A DNA stretch of 46,431 bases from Ruminococcus sp. (GCA_021201755.1 JAJQEI010000001.1:1-46431), one strand, 5' to 3'. Positions 9,101 through 17,256 are shown, counted from the first letter of the stretch. Notes: generated by a model from the letters alone, not told the origin. Numbers and translations: made by a program.

Positions 9101-9466
9101 GTGTCGAAGGATTTACGTATCGTATTATTGCTGGATTGCTACGGCGATTTTTTGACGGCGCATCAGCGTGAAATGATGGAACTGTATTACGGTGAAGATT
9201 TGTCTCTGGGCGAAATTGCAAAGCTGCAAAATGTCTCTATTTCTCGTCAGGGCGTACGAGACGCTATCAAACGTGGCGAACAGATTTTACAGGCGATGGA
9301 AGAAAAATTACACTTCGCTCAGCGTATTCTCACGCTGCGAGAGAATTACACGTCGCTGTCGGTGAGCTTGACACAGATTGCTCAGGTTGACGCAGAAAAT
9401 GAAATGCTGCAATCCCTTTGTAAAAAGGCACAGGAACAAGTGTCTGAGGGATTGAAATTATTATGA
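9101..9466 (+). CDS. ylxM: YlxM-type HTH protein (UPF0122), SRP-associated
   Basis: A 121-residue protein with a sigma-70 region-4-like helix-turn-helix: QREMMELYYGEDLSLGEIA followed by SISRQGVRDAIKRGE near residues 22-65. It is typical of YlxM. The gene sits immediately upstream of ffh, its usual place in Firmicutes. It starts with GTG at 9101, with GAGGGGAT upstream. YlxM proteins are thought to assist signal recognition particle function; that is family knowledge and is not shown here. The C-terminal half is a predicted helical coil rich in Glu and Leu. It is the first gene of the operon running to trmD. Confidence 0.9.
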   Translation: MSKDLRIVLLLDCYGDFLTAHQREMMELYYGEDLSLGEIAKLQNVSISRQGVRDAIKRGEQILQAMEEKLHFAQRILTLRENYTSLSVSLTQIAQVDAENEMLQSLCKKAQEQVSEGLKLL

Positions 9467-9494
9467 CAGAATATGATAAAAGGAGGACGATGGT

Positions 9495-10871
9495 ATGGCT
9501 TTTGAAGGGCTTTCTGGGAAACTGAATCAGGTATTTAAAAAATTAAAATCGCACGGAAAACTGACAGAACAGGACGTCAAGGACGCCATGCGAGAAGTCC
9601 GAATGGCACTTTTGGAGGCGGACGTCAGCTATAAGGTCGTAAAAGATTTTGTGTCAAAGGTTTCAGAACGAGCTGTTGGTGAAGAGGTACTGAATAGTCT
9701 GACGCCGGCACAACAGGTCATTAAGATTGTCAACGAAGAATTGATTGCCCTTATGGGCGAAGAAAACGCACGGATTCAATTTCCGTCGAAGCCGCCTTGT
9801 GTGATTATGATGTGCGGACTACAAGGCTCCGGCAAAACCACACACGCTGCAAAGCTGGCAAAACATTTGAAAAAAGAAGGACACTATCCATTGCTGGTCG
9901 CTTGTGATGTTTACCGTCCGGCTGCAATTAATCAGCTGCAAGTAGTAGGTGAACGTGCCGGCGTAAAGGTCTTCGAAATGGGACAGATCGCCCCGAAAAT
10001 TATTGCTCGTGAGGCGATGAAATATGCGAAAGACCACGGCAATGATGTGGTGATTTTAGATACTGCCGGTCGTCTTCATATCGACACGGCACTGATGGAT
10101 GAACTAAAAGATTTAAAAGCATTGACAAATCCCAATGAAATTATGCTCGTGGTAGATGCGATGACTGGTCAGGACGCCGTCAATGTGGCAAAAGCTTTCG
10201 ATGAAGCGTTGGGTATTGACAGTGTTCTCATGTCGAAGCTCGATTCCGACACCCGTGGCGGTGCGGCACTATCTGTACTGGCTATTACAGGAAAACCGAT
10301 TAAGTTTGTGGGTATGGGCGAAAAGCTCGACGATTTTGAGTCATTCCATCCGCAGCGGATGGCATCCCGAATTTTGGGCATGGGCGATATGCTGATGCTG
10401 ATTGAAAAGGCAGAGAATACCATCAGTAACAAGGACGCCGAAGAAATGGCGAAAAAGATGAAACAAAATCAGTTCGACATGAACGATTTGCTTGACCAGC
10501 TGCGCCAGATTCAAAAAATGGGTTCCATTCGCTCTATCGTGAATATGCTTCCGGGTGTGAGAGATAAGCTGAAAGACGTGGACATCGACGAACGACAGTT
10601 CGTGCGGATTGAAGCGATGATTACGTCCATGACGAATGAAGAATGTGCGAAACCATCGTTGATCAATCCTTCCCGAAAACGGCGTATTGCTGCAGGAAGC
10701 GGTACCAAAGTAGAAGACGTCAACCGACTGCTGAAACAGTATGAGCAGATGAAAAAGATGATGAAACAGCTTGGAAATCCTGGAAAAAAGGGAAGGATGG
10801 GCAGGCGTGCCCGAAAGCAGATGGCAGGTATGAGTATGGAGGACATCCAAAAAATGATGGGTGGAAAATAA
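9495..10871 (+). CDS. ffh: Signal recognition particle protein Ffh (SRP54)
   Basis: The GTPase of the signal recognition particle, which binds signal peptides of nascent membrane and secreted proteins and docks on FtsY. The 458 residues show the N domain, then the G domain with P-loop GLQGSGKTT (near residue 110), DVYRPAA, DTAGR and a TKLD-equivalent SKLDSDTRGG. The C-terminal M domain is rich in Met and Lys (MKKMMKQL, GRMGRRARKQM). The ATG at 9495 follows a strong AGGAGG at 9481-9486. Its length and motifs are normal. It lies 28 bases after ylxM and 45 before rpsP, consistent with one transcript. Confidence 0.97.
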   Translation: MAFEGLSGKLNQVFKKLKSHGKLTEQDVKDAMREVRMALLEADVSYKVVKDFVSKVSERAVGEEVLNSLTPAQQVIKIVNEELIALMGEENARIQFPSKPPCVIMMCGLQGSGKTTHAAKLAKHLKKEGHYPLLVACDVYRPAAINQLQVVGERAGVKVFEMGQIAPKIIAREAMKYAKDHGNDVVILDTAGRLHIDTALMDELKDLKALTNPNEIMLVVDAMTGQDAVNVAKAFDEALGIDSVLMSKLDSDTRGGAALSVLAITGKPIKFVGMGEKLDDFESFHPQRMASRILGMGDMLMLIEKAENTISNKDAEEMAKKMKQNQFDMNDLLDQLRQIQKMGSIRSIVNMLPGVRDKLKDVDIDERQFVRIEAMITSMTNEECAKPSLINPSRKRRIAAGSGTKVEDVNRLLKQYEQMKKMMKQLGNPGKKGRMGRRARKQMAGMSMEDIQKMMGGK

Positions 10872-10916
10872 TTCCCCCTTTGTTTATAGATTTCATTTGA
10901 AGGAGGTGAAAAGAGC

Positions 10917-11159
10917 ATGGCAGTAAAAATCAGACTGAGAAGAATGGGCGCAAAAAAAGCACCGTTCTATCGCATTGTGGTTGCCGATGAACGTTATCCG
11001 AGAGATGGTCGTTTTATTGAAGAAATTGGATACTATGATCCGACCAAGGAACCGAGCGTTGTCAGCGTAGACGCTGAAAAAGCAAAGAAATGGATCGGCA
11101 ATGGTGCGCAGCCGACCGATACGGTGAAGGCGATCTTGAAAAAAGAGGGCGTACTTTAA
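10917..11159 (+). CDS. rpsP: 30S ribosomal protein bS16
   Basis: An 80-residue basic protein starting [19 protein letters not shown], the highly conserved bS16 N-terminus, with [12 protein letters not shown] in the middle. An AAGGAGGTG ribosome site lies just upstream. It assembles into the small ribosomal subunit. It sits in the classic ffh-rpsP-khpA-rimM-trmD order. Confidence 0.97.
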   Translation: MAVKIRLRRMGAKKAPFYRIVVADERYPRDGRFIEEIGYYDPTKEPSVVSVDAEKAKKWIGNGAQPTDTVKAILKKEGVL

Positions 11160-11379
11160 GGCGTATTTTCAAAGCGTGCGAAGTGTGCGCAGGTACACTT
11201 TGAAACGTGCGTGCGGGGTTTATGGCTTTTGTGAAATGACTGTATGGGATTGCTCCGCCGGAGAGCTGATTTTTGAGAAATTTTCAGGAAAGTCGGCTGC
11301 CCCGTGGGGTAAATAAATACCCGAAAAATCATATGTTCCTTGGATATATAAGGATTGGCATGGAAAGCGAGGTAGTTTT
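11160..11379 (+). other. 220-base gap inside the rpsP-khpA operon
   Basis: No gene is recognised. The stretch holds several small inverted repeats: AAGTGT/ACACTT near 11179-11202, CTCC/GGAG around 11251, and GGGGT/ACCC flanking AAATAAAT near 11304-11322. It is unusually long for this tight operon. One frame stays open for about 47 codons but has no ribosome site. No known riboswitch motif was recognised. Confidence 0.4.
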
Positions 11380-11613
11380 ATGAAAGAACTATTACAGGTA
11401 ATTGTTGCAGGTCTGGTGGAAAATCCAGATGCAATTGAAATTGTTGAAGATGCACCAAATGAAGAAGGCGTCGTTGTCTATCATTTGCACGTAGCACCGG
11501 AGGACACCGGTCGTGTGATTGGAAAGCAAGGACGGATTGCAAAGGCAATTCGTGTCATTATGCGGGCAGGCGCAGCCAAGAATAGCAATAAAGTTGCGGT
11601 CGAAATTGACTAA
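11380..11613 (+). CDS. khpA: KH-domain RNA-binding protein KhpA (YlqC)
   Basis: A 77-residue single KH domain with the GxxG loop in GRVIGKQGRIAKAIRVIMRA (residues about 45-64). It is a small RNA-binding protein that in other Firmicutes partners with KhpB (Jag) and affects cell division and RNA metabolism. Its place between rpsP and rimM is conserved. AGCGAGGTAG precedes the ATG. Length is normal. Confidence 0.93.
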   Translation: MKELLQVIVAGLVENPDAIEIVEDAPNEEGVVVYHLHVAPEDTGRVIGKQGRIAKAIRVIMRAGAAKNSNKVAVEID

Positions 11614-11705
11614 ATGACAACACATTCTTGACAGGCGGGCAGCACGAAGTCGTTCGCCTGTTTTTTATCGATAGAAAGCACAATGCAAAAAGGCGGTGTG
11701 AGAAG

Positions 11706-12215
11706 ATGAAACAATATCTGAAAATCGGAAAAATTGTCAATACCCAAGGAATTGGCGGCGACGTCAAGGTTGTGCCGTGGTGCGATGATCCGGCGTTTTT
11801 GTGCGAATTTGAAACGTTGTATTTGGATAAGACACATACGTCGGTTTCTATTTCCAACGCCCGTGTTCAGAAGGGTAACGTGATTTTGCATATCGACGGG
11901 GTACAGACACTGGAAGAGGCGGATCAAAAGCTTTGTGGCAGAGTGCTCTATATGAATCGGGACGACGTGGAATTAGAAGAGGGAGCTTATTTCATTCAAG
12001 ATCTGATTGGAATGAAAGTTTATGACGCAGAAACCGGCGCACTCTATGGAACACTGACAAACGTATTGGAAACTGGTGCAAATGACGTCTATGAAGTTCA
12101 TGGGGAGGGAAAGCTGATTTTATTGCCGGCAATTCCAGACGTGATAAAAGAAACGGATTTGGAACATGGTGAAATGCATGTGACGCTGCTGGAGGGATTG
12201 CTGGATGCGCTTTGA
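11706..12215 (+). CDS. rimM: Ribosome maturation factor RimM
   Basis: Binds bS19 and helps late assembly of the 30S subunit. The 169-residue protein begins MKQYLKIGKIVNTQGIGGDVKV, the usual RimM start. A PRC-barrel half follows, with FIQDLIGMKVYD and an end in LLPAIPDVIKE followed by VTLLEGLLDAL. The ATG at 11706 was chosen over a methionine at 11628, because the conserved domain begins here and a purine-rich AAGGCGG lies upstream. It overlaps trmD by 11 bases, suggesting translational coupling. Confidence 0.94.
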   Translation: MKQYLKIGKIVNTQGIGGDVKVVPWCDDPAFLCEFETLYLDKTHTSVSISNARVQKGNVILHIDGVQTLEEADQKLCGRVLYMNRDDVELEEGAYFIQDLIGMKVYDAETGALYGTLTNVLETGANDVYEVHGEGKLILLPAIPDVIKETDLEHGEMHVTLLEGLLDAL

Positions 12216-12906
12216 TATTGCGACGCTATTTCCGAAAATGTGTGAAGCGGTTTTGTCAGAAAGTATCATAGGACGTGCCAGAACGGCTGGCTTTTTGGAG
12301 GTGAACTGCTGGAATATTCGGGATTATACCCTGGATAAACACCGCCGTGTGGACGATAGTCCCTACGGCGGTGGCAGAGGAATGGTGATGCAGGCGGATC
12401 CAATTTTTCGCTGCTATCAGGCAATTTGTGCAGATGGGGAGATGGCGGAAAAGCCGCACTGCATCTATCTCTCTCCAAAGGGAAAGGTTCTCACCCAACA
12501 GCGGGCACGAGAGCTTGTACAACAGCCTCGCTTATTTTTGCTCTGTGGACACTATGAAGGCGTTGATGAGCGTGTGCTGAACGAAATTATCGATGAAGAA
12601 ATTTCGATTGGCGATTACGTTCTGACCGGCGGAGAACTGCCCGCACTGGTTTTGGTGGATACCATTGCGAGAATGTTGCCCGGCGTTTTGCCGGAGAAGT
12701 GCTGTTTTGAGGAGGAAAGTCATTATTCAGGTCTGCTGGAATATCCGCAATATACTCGGCCTGCCGTCTGGCACGGTCAGGAAGTGCCGGAGGTGCTTCT
12801 CACTGGGCACCACAAAAATATAGCTGATTGGCGATTTGCACAAAGCCTGGACATGACAAAACAGCATCGACCGGATTTATACTTGGACTATTTGAACAAA
12901 AAATAA
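12205..12906 (+). CDS. trmD: tRNA (guanine-37-N1)-methyltransferase TrmD
   Basis: Methylates G37 of tRNAs using S-adenosylmethionine, preventing frameshifting. The 233-residue SPOUT enzyme shows SPYGGGRGMVMQADP near residue 52, the knot motifs LLCGHYEGVDERV and SIGDYVLTGGELPAL, and a C-terminal VWHGQEVPEVLLTGHH segment. It starts inside the end of rimM. Length and motifs are normal. It is the last gene of the operon. Confidence 0.96.
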   Translation: MRFDIATLFPKMCEAVLSESIIGRARTAGFLEVNCWNIRDYTLDKHRRVDDSPYGGGRGMVMQADPIFRCYQAICADGEMAEKPHCIYLSPKGKVLTQQRARELVQQPRLFLLCGHYEGVDERVLNEIIDEEISIGDYVLTGGELPALVLVDTIARMLPGVLPEKCCFEEESHYSGLLEYPQYTRPAVWHGQEVPEVLLTGHHKNIADWRFAQSLDMTKQHRPDLYLDYLNKK

Positions 12907-13072
12907 TGCCTTCTCTTGTACAACCTGAACAGAGGCTAAAATACGCAAGAACAATTCCGTAAAATTTTTGACATTGTTGTCAAAGTCCACAAACTTTACA
13001 AGAAAAAAATCCCGAACTTGTGTCAACTCGTAGAAATTTCTGAAAAAAGGCGAAATTGTTGCAAAAAGCACG
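12907..13072 (+). other. AT-rich gap between trmD and the ptsH promoter
   Basis: No gene is recognised. An imperfect hairpin (GCCTTCTCTTGT against AACAGAGGC, 12907-12935) could act as a weak end to the trmD transcript, though it has no T run. The rest is A-rich and unremarkable. Confidence 0.35.
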
Positions 13073-13101
13073 TTGACGAGAAGCAAAAAAAACGGTATAA
13101 T
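13073..13101 (+). promoter_or_regulatory. Sigma-A promoter of ptsH
   Basis: TTGACG (13073-13078), 17-base spacer and TATAAT (13096-13101), giving a leader of about 120 bases before ptsH. Confidence 0.85.
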
Positions 13102-13122
13102 AGAAACATGGTAAAAAATAAA

Positions 13123-13199
13123 GTCTGTGTTTTATTACTCGACGAGATATCGACTTGTTAGAAACAGACGAAATCCAATTGCAGTGTGCGAAGGCACAC
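13123..13199 (+). other. Structured 5' leader of ptsH
   Basis: The untranslated leader can form an outer helix, GTCTGT (13123-13128) with ACAGAC (13164-13169), and a tight hairpin GTGTGC-GAAG-GCACAC at 13184-13199. No T run follows, so it is not an obvious attenuator. Its role is unknown. Confidence 0.45.
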
Positions 13200-13227
13200 A
13201 GAGCAAATAAGATGGGAGAGTATCATT

Positions 13228-13491
13228 ATGTATGTTAAAGATGTTACTGTGCAGAATCAAGTAGGTCTTCACGCAAGACCAGCTACTTTCTTTATCCAGT
13301 GTGCCAACGAATTTAAGGCGTCCATCTGGATTGAAAAGGAAGAACGTCGTGTGAATGCAAAGAGTTTGCTCGGAATTCTGTCTTTGGGTATTGTCGGCGG
13401 AACTGATATTAAGGTAATCGCCGATGGTGCTGATGAACAGGCGGCTGTAAATTCTTTGGTTGATCTAGTAGAAAGCGGCTTCAGCGAATAA
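13228..13491 (+). CDS. ptsH: Phosphocarrier protein HPr
   Basis: The small 87-residue phosphocarrier of the sugar phosphotransferase system. His15 lies in GLHARPA and is phosphorylated by enzyme I. Ser46 lies in NAKSLLGILSLG, the site for HPr kinase in Firmicutes that links glycolytic state to CcpA-type carbon control. Both residues are present, so this is HPr and not a His-less Crh. ATG 13228 follows GGGAGAG. It is a single-gene transcript between its own promoter and a bidirectional terminator. Confidence 0.95.
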   Translation: MYVKDVTVQNQVGLHARPATFFIQCANEFKASIWIEKEERRVNAKSLLGILSLGIVGGTDIKVIADGADEQAAVNSLVDLVESGFSE

Positions 13492-13525
13492 GGCTGGAAT
13501 GCGCAAGCCATTGAAATTCCTGTAC

Positions 13526-13577
13526 AAAAAACCTCACGTGCCGGATCGAAGTGAGTCTGCCGTGAGGTCTTTTTTTA
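13526..13577. terminator. Bidirectional terminator between ptsH and spoIVB
   Basis: ACCTCACG (13531-13538) and CGTGAGGT (13561-13568) form a stem around a 22-base loop. A6 lies upstream and T7 downstream, so it can serve both converging genes. Confidence 0.85.
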
Positions 13578-13585
13578 TTTGATTT

Positions 13586-14789
13586 TTACTGTGTGCCATA
13601 GCGAAGCATATTTTCGCAGAAGATGGCATATCCCTTTGTGGGATCGTCCACGAATACGTGCGTGATGGCTCCCACAAGCGTTCCGTTTTGTAAAATGGGA
13701 CTGCCACTCATGCCTTGTACAATGCCGCCGGTGATTTCAAGCAGCGTGGGATCTGTTACCTCGATTACCATGTTACGGGTGCTGTCCGTACCGCTGTAGT
13801 CAATTTCTATAATACGAATGTCATAATATTCCGGTGTGTCGCCCTGAACGGTACAGAGAATCTGTGCATCGCCTGTAGTAATTTCTTGCTTGAGTCCTAT
13901 GGGAACAGCTTCTGCGACAGCCGGACAACGTTCCATTGTACCGAATACGCTACAGCGATTGTTGCATAGCAGCGTTCCGAACGGTTCATCATCGGTGAAA
14001 ACGCCCTAAAGCATTTCGGGATTGCCTGCGGTACCCTTGGTAACGTCTGTAATCGTAACTGCATTCGCTTCGCCAGAGGAAACCGGCAAAATCTCGCCGG
14101 TGTCTACGTCACAGACCGGATGTCCCAGTCCGCCGAAGGTGCCTGTTTCCGGATTGTAGTAGGTGAGCGTGCCAATTCCTACACTGCTGTCCCATACCCA
14201 GATGCCCGCTTCGTAGACGCCGTCATCGATGGCGTAAACCGGCTTAAAATGGCATTCTAAGACTTCTTCGTCTGATGATTTCTAACGTTTCCCCTTCCGA
14301 CGCTGTGATGACAGCTTGGAGAGCCTGATTTGAGGTGATTTCTACGCCATCAATGGATTGGATAAAATCACCCACTTGAATTCCTGCCTCCTGTGCCGGA
14401 CAACAGCCGCCGGAAGCAGTTTCTACGTCACCCATTCCGACAACCATAGCACCGCCCATTTGCAGCTTTAATCCAAAGGGCTGTCCACAGGGAATAAGCA
14501 CAGGCGTCTCAATTTCCTCTACCTCAACGGTTTTGATGGAAATGATACCGAACAGACGAAGCGTTTCTGTTTGCGTGCGTACGCCGTTCGCAGCAGCTTG
14601 TACAGTAGAGACGGTCGGCTGTGCCTTGATTTGTAGTCGTGTGTCAATTTCCAGAGTCGAGCCTGTGTTGACGTAATAACTGTCCGGCAGACGCCATGCG
14701 TAATAGGCTGCTGAACCGTAGAGCGGCAATAAGAGTATTGCGAAAAACGCCGTCAGCCGGTGCATCCAATGAAGCCTTATTTGTCTCAT
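13586..14789 (-). pseudogene. spoIVB: SpoIVB sporulation peptidase, frameshift plus amber
   Basis: SpoIVB is the PDZ-containing serine peptidase (S55) that signals from the forespore to activate sigma-K processing. The gene reads from ATG 14789 (strong GGAGG upstream) through an N-terminal membrane anchor and a PDZ domain (IQVGDFIQSIDGVEI) to about 14265. There one extra base shifts the frame, giving an early stop at 14244. In the next frame the sequence continues with FKPVYAIDDGVYEAGIWVWD, the catalytic-His region GGLGHPVCDVDTGE, and on to a TAG at 14008-14006. After that it is open again through the catalytic-Ser motif QGMSGSPILQNG to 13586. The order of motifs is complete, so one gene with two independent lesions is the simplest reading. 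Loss would block late sporulation. Confidence 0.85.
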
Positions 14790-14907
14790 GAAAAATAAAA
14801 ACCTCCTTTCTGCAATTTATCTTGCGTGATCTGTGACCGATTATCCACGTAAATGCAAGAAAGTTCGACAACCTGTAAAAATATTCCAAAAAAGAAAGTG
14901 TGATACC

Positions 14908-15450
14908 ATGCCGGAAAAGAAAAAAATTCTAACTGCAAAACAATATCGGCGAAATCAGCGAAGCCGCACTTGTCAGAATGTCTTAAAAGTATTGATGATT
15001 CTCACCGGAATTGTCACGGTGTTTATCCACCTGGGACAAGCGTGGGGATGGATTTCCAACGCCAATGCCGGAGACAACTGGCCGTCTAATTATGCGGACT
15101 ACGGTTGGTTTATGGTTGTAGGAACGATACTGTTGGCGATTGCAATCATACTCGTTTTGTTTCACCTGAATTGGGTTTCTATTGGTATAGGTACGGTTGG
15201 AGGGATATTATGTGCCGGTATGGTGTTTCTCTTCGTTCACTATGCCTCCGCCAATAGCTTCTACAGCGACTTGTTGAATATGCAAGTGAAGAACCTGTAT
15301 GTTCTAGAAGAAATTCCTGCTATGGCAGCATTCGTGTGCTTGTGGGGCGTGGGACTGCTACAATTCTGGTCGGAAGAGGCAGTGGAAAAACGTCGAAAAA
15401 AGCGTGCCGAAAAGGATGCCGAGGCACCATCCATTCTAGGCGAATTATAG
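14908..15450 (+). CDS. Membrane protein of unknown function
   Basis: I do not recognise this 180-residue protein. It has a basic N-terminus (MPEKKKILTAKQYRRNQRSR). Four likely membrane segments follow, around residues 27-45, 70-90, 95-118 and 138-158, and the tail is strongly charged with many Lys, Arg and Glu. The start at 14908 has AAAGAAAG upstream; an in-frame methionine at 14833 would begin inside the divergent spoIVB promoter region. It lies between spoIVB (divergent) and spo0A (same strand). That position might hint at a cell-envelope or sporulation-related role, but nothing in the sequence shows one. The open frame is intact. Confidence 0.7.
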   Translation: MPEKKKILTAKQYRRNQRSRTCQNVLKVLMILTGIVTVFIHLGQAWGWISNANAGDNWPSNYADYGWFMVVGTILLAIAIILVLFHLNWVSIGIGTVGGILCAGMVFLFVHYASANSFYSDLLNMQVKNLYVLEEIPAMAAFVCLWGVGLLQFWSEEAVEKRRKKRAEKDAEAPSILGEL

Positions 15451-15542
15451 CATAAACCCATTGTCAAAATTTGTGAAAACTCCTGTGTTCTCAAATCTTT
15501 TTTGATTTGACAAAAGAAGTTCCTTTTCTTCTTTTTTCATTC

Positions 15543-15571
15543 TTGCAAACTTCCAAGAGGTGTGCTAAAAT
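15543..15571 (+). promoter_or_regulatory. Promoter of spo0A
   Basis: TTGCAA (15543-15548), 17-base spacer and TAAAAT (15566-15571), about 30 bases upstream of the spo0A start. Confidence 0.65.
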
Positions 15572-15604
15572 GTTCTGGTAGAACAAAAAACAGGAGGTAA
15601 TAAC

Positions 15605-16377
15605 ATGGACAAAAAATAAAAGTCCTCATTGGTGATGATAGTGCAGAATATGGTGTAGCGTGTGCAAATGAGCTGCGCTCGCTGGATTTCTACGTGGTTA
15701 CAAGACGTCGGGATGGAAAGGTTATTCTGGACGCCATTCACAACGACCAACCGGATGTGGTGGTTATCGATGCCATCTTGCCCAATATGGACGCAATCGA
15801 GATTTTGGAAAAAACACGCAGTATGGAACATCGACCAGCATTTATTGTCACGTCCGCTTATGAGAATCTTTTCATCGAGCGACAGATCATGGAAAATGGT
15901 GCGTCATACTTCATGATTAAGCCATTTGAAATTGCTGCGCTGGGAAATCGGATTTTGACGCTGATGAACGCCCGTCTGCCCACGTCCGCCCGTACCCAAG
16001 AGGAAAATCTAGAGCTTGTGGTCACGGATATGATTCATCAGTTGGGCGTTCCGGCACATATCAAAGGTTATCACTATCTCCGTACCGCCATTTTGGCGTC
16101 GATTCACAATCCGTCACTGCTGGAGAGCATGACGAAACAGCTGTATCCAACTGTTGCCAAAGCGTACCATACTACTTCTTCCCGTGTAGAGTGTGCCATT
16201 CGTCATGCCATTGAAATTGCTTGGGATCGAGGCGATTTGGATATCATCAACTCTTTTTTTGGCTACACCGTCAACAATTGTAAGGGAAAGCCGACAAATT
16301 CTGAGTTTATAGCACTGTTGACAGACAAGCTGCGGCTGCAATACGGAAACGGTTATAACCAAAATAGCCCATCTTAA
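15605..16377 (+). pseudogene. spo0A: Spo0A, master sporulation regulator, frameshift at codon 5
   Basis: Spo0A is the response regulator that starts sporulation. From ATG 15605 (AGGAGG 8 bases upstream) the frame reads MDKK and meets TAA. One base over, the full protein follows: KVLIGDD with the acid pocket, phosphoacceptor Asp in VVVIDAILP (about residue 56), IKPFE, and the DNA-binding domain with [16 protein letters not shown] and [19 protein letters not shown]. The break lies in a run of six A (15611-15616); seven would restore [12 protein letters not shown] exactly. No alternative start codon exists in the correct frame near the break. So the gene is either dead or read by slippage on the A run followed directly by UAA. 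The rest is intact, which suggests a recent change or a sequencing error. Confidence 0.85.
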
Positions 16378-16459
16378 GATGGCAGTAATGATATGGTTGT
16401 TTGATTTTATTGGATTTTCTATTGAATTTGGCAAGAAACTATGCAATAAAGACAATCAA

Positions 16460-16476
16460 TTGGCTTTAAAAGCCAA
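16460..16476 (+). terminator. Weak terminator-like hairpin after spo0A
   Basis: TTGGCTT pairs with AAGCCAA around a 3-base loop and is followed by AT-rich sequence without a clean T run. A 14-bp palindrome (CCATCTTAAGATGG, 16369-16382) also overlaps the spo0A stop. Confidence 0.4.
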
Positions 16477-16495
16477 ATTATTCATAAATAGTTCC

Positions 16496-16524
16496 TTGAA
16501 CTGATAGAAAAAACGTGGTATGAT
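16496..16524 (+). promoter_or_regulatory. Promoter upstream of the small ORF and flavin reductase
   Basis: TTGAAC (16496-16501), 17-base spacer and TATGAT (16519-16524). The transcript would begin near 16531. Confidence 0.65.
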
Positions 16525-16535
16525 AAAATTAGAGA

Positions 16536-16709
16536 GTGTTGTATGCATTGGAACAACAAAATCGAGGTGCAGATAGCATTTGTACAGATTGGAATAGCTG
16601 TGCATTTGGAATGCTCGAGAGCGGAAGCAAAGAGCGTTGTCAAAAAGCAGCTTTCTATAGGCGACTTGCCCACGCAAGTCATGCCATATTATTAGGCGAA
16701 AGGATCTGA
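16536..16709 (+). CDS. Possible 57-residue small protein upstream of the flavin reductase
   Basis: From GTG 16536 a frame of 57 codons reads LYALEQQNRGADSICTDW and continues to an end in AILLGERI. Its composition looks helical and charged. The ribosome site AAAGGA of the next gene lies in its last codons, and its stop is 8 bases before that gene's ATG, a coupled arrangement. Against it, its own start has only weak purine sequence (TTAGAGA) and would leave a leader of a few bases below the promoter. A competing frame from ATG 16543 is open for 50 codons (MHWNNKIEVQI to MPYY). At most one can be real; the region could instead be an untranslated leader. Confidence 0.35.
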   Translation: MLYALEQQNRGADSICTDWNSCAFGMLESGSKERCQKAAFYRRLAHASHAILLGERI

Positions 16710-16717
16710 TTTAGACC

Positions 16718-17239
16718 ATGGAAAATCTATTTTTGACAAAAGTGGACCTTGATACAATGCAGTGCAGCCCATCTTCTTTGATTGGACAAAGCTGGTTTTT
16801 GTTGACTGCCGGAACACCGGAAGATTACAACATGATGACGGCGGGATGGGGTGCAATTGGTGAAATTTGGGCAGTGCCTACGCTGCACTGTTTCGTTCGT
16901 ACCAACCGTTATACGTTGGAATTTCTGGAAAAGTACGACACGTTCACTGCATCATTTTTCGACCCAGGCTATAAACCGATGCTGAGTTATTGTGGTTCTC
17001 ACTCTGGCAGGGATGTGAATAAGTTGGAACACACGAACTTAAGACCGGCGATATTGGACGGCGGGGTGGCGTTTGCACAGGCACGTCGTGTGATGATCTG
17101 TAAGAAAATGTACATTGGTGATATGCAGAAGGAAGGCTTTGTTGACCCGGCAGTATATGAAAAGTTTTACGCAGAAGACAACCCGATGCACCGAGAAGTC
17201 ATTGGCGAAATCGTTTCTTATTACGAGCGGCTTTATTAA
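16718..17239 (+). CDS. Flavin reductase-like FMN-binding protein
   Basis: A 173-residue protein of the flavin reductase-like split-barrel type: SWFLLTAGTPEDYNMMTAGWGAIGEIW near residues 27-53 matches the fold's FMN-binding strand and turn, and FVRTNRYTLEFLEKYDTFT follows. In Firmicutes such proteins use FMN to reduce small substrates; the true partner here is unknown. The ATG at 16718 has AAAGGA 13 bases upstream. It forms a short transcript ended by a strong terminator. No FMN riboswitch motif is present upstream. Confidence 0.85.
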   Translation: MENLFLTKVDLDTMQCSPSSLIGQSWFLLTAGTPEDYNMMTAGWGAIGEIWAVPTLHCFVRTNRYTLEFLEKYDTFTASFFDPGYKPMLSYCGSHSGRDVNKLEHTNLRPAILDGGVAFAQARRVMICKKMYIGDMQKEGFVDPAVYEKFYAEDNPMHREVIGEIVSYYERLY

Positions 17240-17256
17240 GCAATCCTTTTAAGGGA

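Noticed and set aside
2203..14008. TAG reassigned to an amino acid across this genome
   Set aside because: Several intact genes (atpB, atpG, atpC, LysR, GH25) end properly with TAG, and reading through them would add unrelated sequence or run into the next gene.
16525..16717. FMN riboswitch upstream of the flavin reductase
   Set aside because: None of the conserved FMN riboswitch sequence blocks could be found.
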